This document shows, in pieces, positions 8,470 through 17,451 of a stretch of DNA of 64,000 bases. The notes beneath the pieces were generated by a model, which saw only the letters and a program-made list of their open reading frames with translations, was not told the origin of the DNA and searched no databases. This DNA comes from an uncultured Rhizobiaceae group bacterium (GTDB lineage: Bacteria; Pseudomonadota; Alphaproteobacteria; Rhizobiales; Rhizobiaceae), in the NCBI GenBank assembly GCA_937930845.1, contig CALHBJ010000011.1:243267-307266 (forward strand), given 5' to 3'. Every line of letters starts with the position of its first letter. Position 1 is the stretch's first letter. The position numbers and the translations under genes were made by a program.

Positions 8470-8955
8470 CTACTTCGTGGCGGCTTTGGCAATGGTGTCG
8501 AAGATTTCGTCCAGCTCAGCTGCCATCGCTTTGAGCTTGTCGCCACCTTCATCCATATAGGGGCCGAAGACGGCGCTTGGTGTGCGATAGGCAAGGCGTG
8601 TACCGCCATCGGAGTTTTCCGACAGGTAGAAACGGATCGGCGCTTCAATGCCTGAATCCACACTGGCTTCCAGCATGCGCACGGCAAAATCATTGCGATA
8701 AACGCCGATCACCATATTGCCGGGAATCGTAATTCCCCGGCCTTTGGCACCCGCAGACGCACTGGCGCGGGTAACAATACCCATTTTTGCGCCCTTAATG
8801 GCGGCGTCCATTTTCTCCACCATGTCGCCAAACGCGGTGGGGGTTTGATAAACAACCCAGCCGGGCCGTGCATCTTGCGCCATCGCGCTGCTGGTCATCA
8901 TCATCGCTGCGGCGAAAACTGCCGGAAGTGCTGGTATCAAGGTCTTGAAGCTCAT
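8470..8955 (-). CDS. DUF302 domain protein, exported
   Basis: A 161-residue protein with a signal peptide (about residues 1-26, ending SSAMA before QDARPG) followed by a DUF302 domain (YQTPTAFGDMVEKMDAAIK near the start, then VIGVYRNDFAVRMLEA and the PIRFYLSEN strand). DUF302 proteins are periplasmic or membrane-associated and often sit beside YeeE/YedE sulfur transport genes, as here. No enzymatic role is established. It is convergent with the ThDP enzyme gene, with stops two bases apart, and lies 25 bases downstream of the YeeE/YedE gene. Confidence 0.85.
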   Translation of the reverse strand: MSFKTLIPALPAVFAAAMMMTSSAMAQDARPGWVVYQTPTAFGDMVEKMDAAIKGAKMGIVTRASASAGAKGRGITIPGNMVIGVYRNDFAVRMLEASVDSGIEAPIRFYLSENSDGGTRLAYRTPSAVFGPYMDEGGDKLKAMAAELDEIFDTIAKAATK

Positions 8956-8980
8956 TGTAAGTTTCTCCTGTTGGTAAAAA

Positions 8981-10168
8981 TCATAGTCCGAACCGGGGTT
9001 TCAGCAGCGCCATCAAGGATGACCCTGCAAAGGCGAATATTCCCCATAACCAGCCATGGGCACTGCCCGACACAATGCCTCCCAGATACGCGCCAATATT
9101 GCAGCCATAGGCCAGACGTGCGCCATAGCCCATGAGCAGACCGCCGATCACAGCCGTTGCAATATGTTTCCATTCAATGCGCAAAACGGGGCTAAATTTG
9201 CCCGCCAGCGCAGCCGCACCCATTGCACCAAAGATGATTCCAAAATTCATGATCGACGTGCTGTTGGAAAACACGCTCCTGTCCAGCGATGCCGCGCGAC
9301 CGCCGCTCCAATAGGGCCATGAGACCACGTCAATTCCAAGGCCGGACGCGATCTTTGCGCCCCAAAGGGCAAAGGCAGAAGTAACGCCCCAGGGTCTTCC
9401 AAGTGTCAGGATGGTCGCAACGCTGACCCCGGCCAACGCAATCGCGCCAATGGCCGGTGCCCAGGGGCCACGCAGCAGCGAAGCCGTTTGCCGTGGTGTT
9501 TCAAGGGCACCATGGGCGCGCAGTTCAATGCGCCGGGAGACAAACCAGATTGTGCCCGTAATGGCCAAAATGACCCCCACCGCTCCAAAAGCTCCAAATT
9601 CCCGAATGAAAGAATATGCCGGCATGCTTGGCAGACCACGATAGGCTGGCAGATGCCAGGTTCCAATGACCGATCCGGCAATGAACGAAGCCAGTGTGAT
9701 AACCATGCGCGTGCTGCCGCCACCAACCGTAAACAGCGTACCAGACCCGCATCCGCCGCCCAATTGCATTCCCATGCCGAAGACAAACGATCCAATGATC
9801 GCCGTCACGCCAAATGGCAGCACCCAGGCACCGCTGCGCAATCCAAGGCCATCAATAGGGGGACCATAGGCAATCAAAGGATAAGTGAGACAACAGGCAA
9901 GCAACAATAAAAGCATCTGGGCGCGCAAGCCCTGTCCACGACGCTCTGTTACAATGCGCCGCCAGGCCGCAGTGAACCCAAATGAGGCGTGATAAAGCGC
10001 AAACCCGGCACCCACCCCGATGGATGTGGCAATCACAAACCGCCATCCGCCATAAGGATAAGCCAAAACACCCACCATCACGGCTCCAATTGCCGCCAAA
10101 ACCAGCGGTAATCCTGGTGGAATTGCGAAAAAGGGCCGTACAGGTTCATTGGCGGTCAAGGCAGACAT
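8981..10168 (-). CDS. YeeE/YedE family (TsuA-like) sulfur-compound transporter
   Basis: A 395-residue polytopic inner-membrane protein with about nine to ten hydrophobic segments and two internally repeated YeeE-type modules. The first carries GMGMQLGGGCGSGTLFTVGGG and the second GYGARLAYGCNIGAYLGG. The paired Gly-Cys elements are the signature of this family, whose studied members import thiosulfate through a cysteine path. The gene is followed by the DUF302 gene and probably forms a two-gene operon. Thiosulfate or a related sulfur species is the likely substrate, by family only. Confidence 0.88.
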   Translation of the reverse strand: MSALTANEPVRPFFAIPPGLPLVLAAIGAVMVGVLAYPYGGWRFVIATSIGVGAGFALYHASFGFTAAWRRIVTERRGQGLRAQMLLLLLACCLTYPLIAYGPPIDGLGLRSGAWVLPFGVTAIIGSFVFGMGMQLGGGCGSGTLFTVGGGSTRMVITLASFIAGSVIGTWHLPAYRGLPSMPAYSFIREFGAFGAVGVILAITGTIWFVSRRIELRAHGALETPRQTASLLRGPWAPAIGAIALAGVSVATILTLGRPWGVTSAFALWGAKIASGLGIDVVSWPYWSGGRAASLDRSVFSNSTSIMNFGIIFGAMGAAALAGKFSPVLRIEWKHIATAVIGGLLMGYGARLAYGCNIGAYLGGIVSGSAHGWLWGIFAFAGSSLMALLKPRFGL

Positions 10169-10366
10169 GTGAGCCTAATATCCCAATTATCCCCGCCCAG
10201 CTCATCAATATCACGTGTACGAAACCTGATCGACAACGCCATATTTAAGCCACAGCTCCAGCCAAAGTAGAAAATTACTTCACGGAAATGTCACGAGGAA
10301 TTAGTTGTCCGCGCCCGCTGGTCAGTTCATTACAAAGTGACGGAAAAAAAGCGAAATGAATTTTCT

Positions 10367-11755
10367 ATGAGCACTCGAACAGATATTTTTGGTTGTCCTG
10401 TATCCTTGTCCGCCGATGGTGATCTGGAGGCGTGGAACAACACGCAACTCGGATTCCTTGCCCATGCGGCAGTTACGCCCGAACATTTGGGTCAAACGAT
10501 TGCCAGCGATGCTGATTTCGCCTTACCGTTGATCTGCAAAGGGTTGTTTTCATTACTCTTGGGCCGCCGCGAACTGGTGGAAACCGCCCTGCAGGCCGAG
10601 CGAGATGCCCGCGCCGCAATAGCGCGCAGAGCCATATCGCCCCGCGAACAGGTTTTCCTTGATGCCCTGGCAGATTGGAACGCTGGATCATTGGTTCAAG
10701 CCGGAAACCGGCTCGACCGCCTTGCCCGGGACATGCCCCATGATGCCCTGGCAATGAAACTAGTTCAGGCAATTCGCTTTGTCCTGGGCGATGCGAAAGG
10801 CATGCGCAGCTCTATTGAAGCCATTATTCCCCATGTGAGCGAAGACCATGTGGCATTTGGCTATATCAAAGGGTGTCATGCGTTCACTCTGGAAGAAACC
10901 GGCGAATATGCCCTGGCAGAGCGCATTGGTCGCGAAGGTGTCCTCCATTCCCCAGACGATGCCTGGGGCCTGCATGCCGTCGCCCACGTTTATGACATGA
11001 CCAATAATACGACCACAGGCATTGATTGGCTGGCCAATCGCGAGTCTGCCTGGTCCCATTGCAACAATTTTCGCTACCATGTGTGGTGGCATCTGGCGCT
11101 GATGCATCTCGACCGCAACGAAATCGATGCGGTGCTCAACCTGTATGACAGCCATATCCGCGCGGACAAGACCGACGATTACCGTGACATTTCAAATGCA
11201 GCATCCCTGCTGAGCCGGTTGGAACTCGACGGTATCAACGTGGGAAATCGCTGGGAAGAACTGGCAGATATTTCAGAAAACCGTGTGGAGGACGGATGCC
11301 TGGCATTCGCCGACCTGCACTACATGCTTTCCCTGGTGGGCGGAGACCGCAAAGATGCGGCCAGCCGTTTGATTTCGCGCATGCGGATGGATGCCAAGCA
11401 GGAAGCCGGTGAAATGGCGCAGATCATGAAACACCCAGGCCTGTCCGCCGCAGAAGGGCTTGAAGCCTTTGGCGAAGGCAATTTCACAGCCGCCTTCCGT
11501 CACCTTGCAGGCGCACGCGATGCCATGCAGACCGTGGGCGGCAGTCATGCCCAGCGCGATGTGTTTGAAAGGCTGACAATTGAAGCAGCCATTCGCGGTG
11601 GCTATTTCGATGCCGCAGAACGCTTCCTGATTGGGCGCACAGACCGGCGCGCTGGCCATGAGGACCGCTTCGCCAGCCTGCGTTTGCAGGAACTGGCACG
11701 CCAGCGTGCCATCAGTGCAAACAATTTGGGAGAAGCGTTGATTCCCGCCGAATAA
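10367..11755 (+). CDS. TTC38-like tetratricopeptide repeat protein
   Basis: A 462-residue cytosolic, helix-rich protein matching the TTC38 family of TPR proteins. Recognisable pieces are DIFGCPVSLSADGDLEAWN at the N-terminus, GYIKGCHAFTLEETGEYALAE near residue 170, GLHAVAHVYDMTNNTTTGIDW, and WWHLALMHLDRNEIDAVLNLYD. These proteins have no assigned biochemical activity. ATG 10367 is preferred over an in-frame GTG at 10337, which lies in a poly-A stretch. It is a single gene, divergent from the YeeE/YedE gene. Confidence 0.85.
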   Translation: MSTRTDIFGCPVSLSADGDLEAWNNTQLGFLAHAAVTPEHLGQTIASDADFALPLICKGLFSLLLGRRELVETALQAERDARAAIARRAISPREQVFLDALADWNAGSLVQAGNRLDRLARDMPHDALAMKLVQAIRFVLGDAKGMRSSIEAIIPHVSEDHVAFGYIKGCHAFTLEETGEYALAERIGREGVLHSPDDAWGLHAVAHVYDMTNNTTTGIDWLANRESAWSHCNNFRYHVWWHLALMHLDRNEIDAVLNLYDSHIRADKTDDYRDISNAASLLSRLELDGINVGNRWEELADISENRVEDGCLAFADLHYMLSLVGGDRKDAASRLISRMRMDAKQEAGEMAQIMKHPGLSAAEGLEAFGEGNFTAAFRHLAGARDAMQTVGGSHAQRDVFERLTIEAAIRGGYFDAAERFLIGRTDRRAGHEDRFASLRLQELARQRAISANNLGEALIPAE

Positions 11756-11838
11756 GCCAGTTTTGCGCCAGGGGGAGTCAAAAACACTTGCCTTTTGAAC
11801 CTCCAGTAACCATCAGCCTGTGAGCGCAAACATCGGGC

Positions 11839-13257
11839 ATGAAAGAAGACCAATTGACGACATCCGCCCCACTTCATTCAGCGTCAGGAAACGCAATTCC
11901 CGCCGGGTCTGGCACGGCCAGAACCGTGCGCGATCCAAGGCTGGATTTTTTCCGCGGCATCGCGATGTTTGTCATCTTCATTGCCCACACACCGCGTGAT
12001 TTCTGGGCCCTGTGGATTCCCGCCAGATTTGGCTTTTCCGATGCAACCGAAACCTTCGTTTTCTGTTCCGGCATGGCCTCGGCCATTGCCTTTGGCGCAG
12101 TCTTTGACAAGCGCGGCTGGCTCATGGGAGCCGCGCGCATCGCTCACAGGGTGTGGCAGGTATACTGGTCCCATATCGGCCTCTTCTTCGCAGTTTTATT
12201 GCTGATCACCTATTTTGACGAGGCTGGCATATATGTCAGCGAGTTCTGGTCCGGCTCCTATGTGAGTTCGCTGAACCTGCAACATTTCTACACGCGCACT
12301 CCTGACCTGATCATAGGCCTTTTCACCCTCACCTATGTGCCAAACTATTTTGATATTCTGCCCATGTATCTGGTCATCCTGGCCCTTGTTCCCATTGTCA
12401 TGGGCCTGTCGCGCATATCACTTTGGGCAGTTGCGGCATTTGTCTTGGCGCTGTGGCTGCTTGCAAACGCCTGGTTGTTCGAAACCACCTGGTGGCTCGA
12501 AAACACCTGGTGGTTAATGAACATCTGGTGGTTCGACGCTCAATCCGTTAGATTTCCTGCTGAACCGTGGAGCAACCGCACATGGTTCTTCAATCCGCTG
12601 GGTTGGCAATTAGTCTTTTTCACCGGCTTTGCGTTCATGCGGGGCTGGATCAAGCCCCCCCCGGTCAAGCGCGAATACGTTTACGCTGCGATTGTGATCG
12701 TCATCATCACGCTGCCCTTCGCCTATTTCCGTATTTACAATGCAAAACCAGATAGCCCGCTGCTGGCCGACATCGTGGCGTGGATCAAGGTTCAGCGCAC
12801 GGAAATGAGGCTGCTTATTGGCAAATCCAACTTTGGCATTTTCCGCTATATCCACTTTCTCGCCACCGCTTATCTGGCGTGGGTTGCAGTGGGACCGCTT
12901 GGATCGCGCATTCGCGATTGGGGTGCTTTTCAGTTTGTCGTGGATACGATCCGCAAAGTTGGCCAACAGTCGCTGGCTGTGTTCATTTCTTCGCTGATTA
13001 TCGCGCAATTTTTCGGAATGATATTCAAAGTGTACGGCAACAGCTGGGACATCGTTCTGCTGGGGAATATCGCTGGTTTTGCTGCACTTATTGCGGTTGC
13101 ATATACCGTTGCCTGGTTCAAATCACAGCCCTGGCGCAAGCCTGCTGCCGGATTGACACCTGTATCAGCCACAAACACGTCACAGTCTTCTGGAACCGGT
13201 ACGGATAGTCAAAATTCTTCCCTGATCAAAGGCGTATCAGCCACTCCAGCTGAGTAA
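11839..13257 (+). CDS. opgC: OpgC-type periplasmic-glucan modification membrane protein
   Basis: A 472-residue polytopic membrane protein of the OpgC family, which adds acyl substituents (succinyl in studied cases) to osmoregulated periplasmic glucans. Visible features are DPRLDFFRGIAMFVIFIAHT at residues 33-52, the conserved arginine/histidine start of acyltransferase-like membrane proteins, and about ten helices. Residues 215-232 contain three hexads each holding a Trp pair. The C-terminal 35 residues are Ser/Thr/Gln rich and probably disordered. It is the first gene of an operon: opgG/D follows after three bases. Finding opgC beside opgG and opgH supports one anionic-glucan unit. Confidence 0.9.
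   Translation: MKEDQLTTSAPLHSASGNAIPAGSGTARTVRDPRLDFFRGIAMFVIFIAHTPRDFWALWIPARFGFSDATETFVFCSGMASAIAFGAVFDKRGWLMGAARIAHRVWQVYWSHIGLFFAVLLLITYFDEAGIYVSEFWSGSYVSSLNLQHFYTRTPDLIIGLFTLTYVPNYFDILPMYLVILALVPIVMGLSRISLWAVAAFVLALWLLANAWLFETTWWLENTWWLMNIWWFDAQSVRFPAEPWSNRTWFFNPLGWQLVFFTGFAFMRGWIKPPPVKREYVYAAIVIVIITLPFAYFRIYNAKPDSPLLADIVAWIKVQRTEMRLLIGKSNFGIFRYIHFLATAYLAWVAVGPLGSRIRDWGAFQFVVDTIRKVGQQSLAVFISSLIIAQFFGMIFKVYGNSWDIVLLGNIAGFAALIAVAYTVAWFKSQPWRKPAAGLTPVSATNTSQSSGTGTDSQNSSLIKGVSATPAE
12481..12534 (+). repeat. Triple 18-bp imperfect repeat encoding Trp-Trp hexads in OpgC
   Basis: Three consecutive 18-bp units encode ETTWWL, ENTWWL and MNIWWF. The units share CTGGTGG at the same place in each. 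The repeat lies at the end of a membrane segment before a periplasmic-type loop. Confidence 0.85.
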
Positions 13258-13260
13258 ATA

Positions 13261-14814
13261 ATGCAGATTTCCCAACCCACCAGACGTTCGTTCCTAAGCC
13301 TGTTAGCCGCAGCCGGTGTATTGCCCCAATTGGCAATTCCCGTTGCGGCCAATGGCAACATGCCGCCCCAACCGGAACTGGGGGAAGCCAAGCCATTTTC
13401 CCTGGACAGTCTCATCACCATGACCCGTGATCTCGCCAGCAGGAATTACGTACCGGGCACCAAAGTGCCCCAGGAATGGATCGATCTGAACTACGACCAG
13501 TATCGCGGTATTAATTTCAATCCGAAATCTGCCAAATGGCGCGGCACCGACAGCCCATTCCAGTTGGAGTTTTTTGCACCCGGCCTATATTTCCCAACCG
13601 CGGTAACGGTTGATGTAGTTGAAGGTGATCAGACCCGGCCAGTCCTGTTCTCCAAGGATAATTTTGTCTTTTCCCAAGCCGTGCCCCAATTACAGGCTGA
13701 CGAGACCCTTGGCTTCTCCGGTTTCCGACTGCGGGCGAATATCAATTCGAACAAGAACAAAGACGAATTTGCCGTTTTTCAGGGTGCCAGCTATTTTCGG
13801 GCGGTGGCGCGCGATCAGGTCTATGGACTATCGGCCCGTGGTCTGGCGCTCAATACGGCTGATCCCGAAGGCGAGGAATTTCCCGATTTCCGCAAATTCT
13901 GGGTTGAAAAACCAAAAGCGGGTGACACATCAGCCACGGTACATGCCCTGCTCGATTCACCTAGTGTTGCCGGGCTTTATTCCTTCATCATCACGCCCGG
14001 CAGCAACACGGTCATGGACGTAACTGCCATCTTGTTTCCGCGCAAGGAGCTCAAGCATGTGGGCATCGCCGCCGAAACCAGCATGTTTCTGTTCGATGAA
14101 AGCAACACATCGCGTTTCGATGACTTCAGGCAAGCAGTACATGATTCCGAAGGGCTGTTGATCATTAACGGTGCAGGCGAAACCCTGTGGCGGCAATTGT
14201 CCAATCCCCGCACCTTACAAGTAAGCAGTTTTGTTGATGACAATCCCCGTGGATTTGGCCTTATGCAACGACCGAGGGATTTTGCCGATTATTCGGATCT
14301 GGAAGCCAATTACCATCGCCGTCCAGGACTTTGGGTCTTGCCCGGCGAAAACTGGGGCAAAGGGGCGGTAACGCTCGTTGAAATTCCAGCCGACAAAGAA
14401 ATCTATGACAATATTGTTGCCTATTGGCGGCCACGCGATCCCTTGTCAGCGGGCAGCGAACATCGTTTCACCTATAGATTGGTATGGTGTGACGAAGCGC
14501 CGATTGCCCCCAATCTCGCCAAGGTGATCAATACCCGTTTGGGCAAAAGGGTACACGGGGAAGGCCGGGTCGCTGCAATTGACTTTGCCCCCCACGAAGA
14601 CCTGCCCGAGGATTTGTCAAAGATAAATGTCCACGTCAGTTCCAGCATGGGCCCGGTTTCCAAGGGAATATTACAGCGCAATCCCGCAACAGGGGGTGTG
14701 CGCCTGTCGTTCACTTTCGACCCCGGAACACGCACAGCCATGGGGCTTCGCGCCCAGTTGATGGTGGATGGGCGCAACGCTTCTGAAGTTTGGTTATACA
14801 GGTGGACCGCATGA
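13261..14814 (+). CDS. opgG: Glucan biosynthesis protein OpgG/OpgD family
   Basis: A 517-residue periplasmic protein of the MdoG/OpgG family, needed to build the beta-glucan backbone of osmoregulated periplasmic glucans. The N-terminus has a twin-arginine signal (TRRSFLSLLAAAG, residues 7-19), as in OpgD, whereas E. coli OpgG uses Sec. Family elements include YDQYRGINFNPKSAKW near residue 80, GASYFRAVARDQVYGLSARGLALNT, and SFVDDNPRGFGLMQRPRDFADY. It lies three bases after opgC, and its stop overlaps the opgH start. Either the OpgG or OpgD label is possible; the Tat signal favours OpgD. Confidence 0.92.
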   Translation: MQISQPTRRSFLSLLAAAGVLPQLAIPVAANGNMPPQPELGEAKPFSLDSLITMTRDLASRNYVPGTKVPQEWIDLNYDQYRGINFNPKSAKWRGTDSPFQLEFFAPGLYFPTAVTVDVVEGDQTRPVLFSKDNFVFSQAVPQLQADETLGFSGFRLRANINSNKNKDEFAVFQGASYFRAVARDQVYGLSARGLALNTADPEGEEFPDFRKFWVEKPKAGDTSATVHALLDSPSVAGLYSFIITPGSNTVMDVTAILFPRKELKHVGIAAETSMFLFDESNTSRFDDFRQAVHDSEGLLIINGAGETLWRQLSNPRTLQVSSFVDDNPRGFGLMQRPRDFADYSDLEANYHRRPGLWVLPGENWGKGAVTLVEIPADKEIYDNIVAYWRPRDPLSAGSEHRFTYRLVWCDEAPIAPNLAKVINTRLGKRVHGEGRVAAIDFAPHEDLPEDLSKINVHVSSSMGPVSKGILQRNPATGGVRLSFTFDPGTRTAMGLRAQLMVDGRNASEVWLYRWTA

Positions 14815-16772
14815 CTTTGCACAAGCCTTCATCACAATTCGAGCCTGCCAAATTGCAGGATATGCATCCCCACATGCCCTATCTGGCACCAATGCCCATG
14901 CAGACACAAAATCTGCGCGCCAATTTTGCCGATCCAAATGCCTATCCCCAATCGCTGGACTCAAAAACACTGGCGCTTCGTTTTTTCACATTCGGCACCG
15001 CATTCGCCATCACCATTGCCCTGATCGGGATAATGGCAGACTGGTTTGCGCCCGAAGGGTACATGGCCAGCGAATGGCTGTTGATGGCACTCGTGGGCTT
15101 CTCCACATTCTGGATCGCATTGTCGGTGGCAACCAGCATCATCGGATTGGTCGTCCCTAAAAACGACACCCCGGCACCGGCAGCCGATGCCCTATCGGCA
15201 CAGGACGTGGCGCTGTTGATACCGATTTTTGAAGAGGATGCCGAAGCGGTATTTGGGCGTGTCAAAGCCATGCGCAATGCGCTGGCCGCGCGCCCGACAA
15301 ATCATCGCTTTTCGATCTTCATCCTCAGCGATACACAAAACGCTGAAACCGCCCAACAGGAGCAATTGGCCTTCAATCGTCTTACAGGCGAAGGCCGTTC
15401 GGCAGGTGGCGTGCCGGTTTTCTATCGCCGTCGCCGTGACAATATTGAGCGCAAGACGGGCAACATTCGCGACTGGGTGTGCCACTGGGGCAGTGCCTGG
15501 AATGCCTTTATCACCCTGGATGCCGACAGCCTCATGTCAGCACGAGCAATCATTCGCCTGGCAGATGAATTGTCGATCAGCCCTGCCACAGGCCTCATTC
15601 AAACTGTGCCGCGGTTGATAAGCGCCCAGACCGTTGCTGCCCGGGTTTTGCAATTCGCCAATAATGTTTACGGCAATGTACTCGCCAGTGGTCTGGAACG
15701 GTGGAGCGGTATTGACGGCAATTATTGGGGCCACAATGCCATTATTCGTACCCGTGCCTTTGCCACCAGTGCCGGTTTGCCACATCTGAGCGGAACTGGC
15801 CCGCTTTCCGGGACGATCAAGAGCCACGACTTTGTTGAAGCAGCTCTGCTGCGCCGTGCCGGCTGGTCTGTGCGCATGCTGCCACAGATCGAAGAAAGCT
15901 ATGAAGAAGTCCCGCAAACCATGGTCGATTACGTGCTGCGTGACCGCCGCTGGTGCCAGGGCAATCTGCAACATTTGCGCCTGCTGCTAACCCCTGGGCT
16001 GCCGCTTGCGTCCCGCTTCCACATGCTGCAGGGAGCGATGTCTTACATATCTTCGCTGGTCTGGTTTGTATTGCTGATCGTCTGGACCCTGATGGGCCGC
16101 AGTGAAGATCAAAACATCATCCGCTATTTCACCGATTCCAACCCGCTGTTCCCACAATGGCCCCACGTGGATGCGGTGGGCAGGACACTGGTTCTGGCGC
16201 TGGTATTTGCACTGCTTCTCACGCCAAAGCTGCTGGGCCTGTTGTGTGTGGCAAGTCGTGACTGGTCATTGCGCGACCTTGGCGGACCAGCCCGTTTTCT
16301 GCTGTCATCCTTTCTGGAAATTGTCCTGTCGTTCATTCTGGCGCCCATCATGATGGTTCAGCACGTCGTTGCTGTCATGCGCACAGCCATTGGCCTTGAC
16401 GCGGGATGGTGCCCCCAAAATCGCCAGACGACCCATCACAGTCTGTCGACCCTGTTACGCTTTCATTGGCTGGAAACGGCAATGGGTGTAATATTGACGC
16501 TCATGCTCGCCTCCCAGCTTGTGTCCATTTGGCTGTTACCGGTGGCAGGCAGTTTGTTGCTTGCCGTGCCGATCTCCAGCCTGACCGGCAGAACAATCAA
16601 GACGGGCAGTCTGTTTTCCAGCCTGTTGACCACAAAGGAAAACTGGGCACCGAGCCGCATCCTCACACTGGCGCGCCTGTCGACCACGAAAAAACCGGAA
16701 ATCCAGGACGGAATTCCGGCAAGCCCATCGCCAGTCAACGGCACAATGCGCGCCCAGCCAGACAAGTTTTAG
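14811..16772 (+). CDS. opgH: Glucan glucosyltransferase OpgH
   Basis: A 653-residue inner-membrane GT2 glycosyltransferase that makes the linear beta-glucan backbone from UDP-glucose. Two N-terminal helices (about residues 55-110) precede the catalytic domain. That domain shows LLIPIFEED, the DAD metal/nucleotide motif (D237, D239), SHDFVEAALLRRAGW, and the RDRRWCQGNLQH motif. Several C-terminal helices follow. ATG 14811 overlaps the upstream stop as ATGA and is preferred over an in-frame TTG at 14790. It completes the opgC-opgG/D-opgH operon. Confidence 0.94.
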   Translation: MTLHKPSSQFEPAKLQDMHPHMPYLAPMPMQTQNLRANFADPNAYPQSLDSKTLALRFFTFGTAFAITIALIGIMADWFAPEGYMASEWLLMALVGFSTFWIALSVATSIIGLVVPKNDTPAPAADALSAQDVALLIPIFEEDAEAVFGRVKAMRNALAARPTNHRFSIFILSDTQNAETAQQEQLAFNRLTGEGRSAGGVPVFYRRRRDNIERKTGNIRDWVCHWGSAWNAFITLDADSLMSARAIIRLADELSISPATGLIQTVPRLISAQTVAARVLQFANNVYGNVLASGLERWSGIDGNYWGHNAIIRTRAFATSAGLPHLSGTGPLSGTIKSHDFVEAALLRRAGWSVRMLPQIEESYEEVPQTMVDYVLRDRRWCQGNLQHLRLLLTPGLPLASRFHMLQGAMSYISSLVWFVLLIVWTLMGRSEDQNIIRYFTDSNPLFPQWPHVDAVGRTLVLALVFALLLTPKLLGLLCVASRDWSLRDLGGPARFLLSSFLEIVLSFILAPIMMVQHVVAVMRTAIGLDAGWCPQNRQTTHHSLSTLLRFHWLETAMGVILTLMLASQLVSIWLLPVAGSLLLAVPISSLTGRTIKTGSLFSSLLTTKENWAPSRILTLARLSTTKKPEIQDGIPASPSPVNGTMRAQPDKF

Positions 16773-16807
16773 GTAATACGAGGCACCTCGATCAGACGAA
16801 ACGCACT

Positions 16808-17281
16808 TTAGCGGTTCACGGAACCGAGCAGGCCGCCAAACTTACGATCGATGAAGGCTATGAGACGCAACTCACCACCCAGGACGGAACGTCCCTGGGC
16901 GCGGGATACAAGTTGCAATGCCAAAATCGAGAACAACATCTCACCAAATGCGATGACCGGCATAAGCAGGGTTGCAGCCGCGATCACCGCCACAGCGCGG
17001 GCAGCAATGCTGGTATCCATCGCACCCACCGGCACCAACAATACAGCAATCCATGTGATCAGAGCCAAAAGCAGTGCACCGCCTAAGGGAACAAGCTGTC
17101 CAGAAGGTTGGCTAACGTCACGCCCGGCAACAAACAAAATGATACAAAGCGACAAAGTGCAGGCGGCAAGTGCGGACCACAGGAGCGGCGGCGAAAACCA
17201 AACAGCAACAGCAAATCCGGTCGCATATGTGCCCAGCCAAGCAAATGGCATCAGGGTTTCTTTCACGCTCTGTTTCTTCAT
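16808..17281 (-). CDS. Small four-helix membrane protein, unknown
   Basis: I do not recognise a family for this 157-residue protein. It has about four hydrophobic segments (starting near residues 14, 34, 64 and 92) and a basic C-terminal tail (IDRKFGGLLGSVNR). ATG 17281 is preceded by a GGAG-type site, whereas the longer frame to 17308 lacks one. It is convergent with opgH, with a 35-base gap. Consistent membrane topology and the ribosome site support a real gene, but function is open. Confidence 0.6.
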   Translation of the reverse strand: MKKQSVKETLMPFAWLGTYATGFAVAVWFSPPLLWSALAACTLSLCIILFVAGRDVSQPSGQLVPLGGALLLALITWIAVLLVPVGAMDTSIAARAVAVIAAATLLMPVIAFGEMLFSILALQLVSRAQGRSVLGGELRLIAFIDRKFGGLLGSVNR

Positions 17282-17386
17282 GGGACGCTCCGCGCAAATC
17301 CACTTCAATCCATCCCAAATTGCACAGTGAGGCTTGCCTGAGCCTTAATGGTCGCTAGCGGCTTTTGTTTTCAGTTAACAAAATAC

Positions 17387-17424
17387 AAAAACGGCACGAC
17401 CATTTTCAGGACGCGCCGTTTTTA
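17387..17424 (-). terminator. Rho-independent terminator after the beta-barrel gene
   Basis: The stem pairs AAAAACGGC (17387-17395) with GCCGTTTTT (17416-17424), with additional partial pairing inside. On the minus strand the hairpin is followed by a T-rich stretch and starts about 28 bases past the stop of the outer-membrane protein gene. Confidence 0.8.
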
Positions 17425-17451
17425 TTTCGATAGCGGATTAATCGCGATAGG

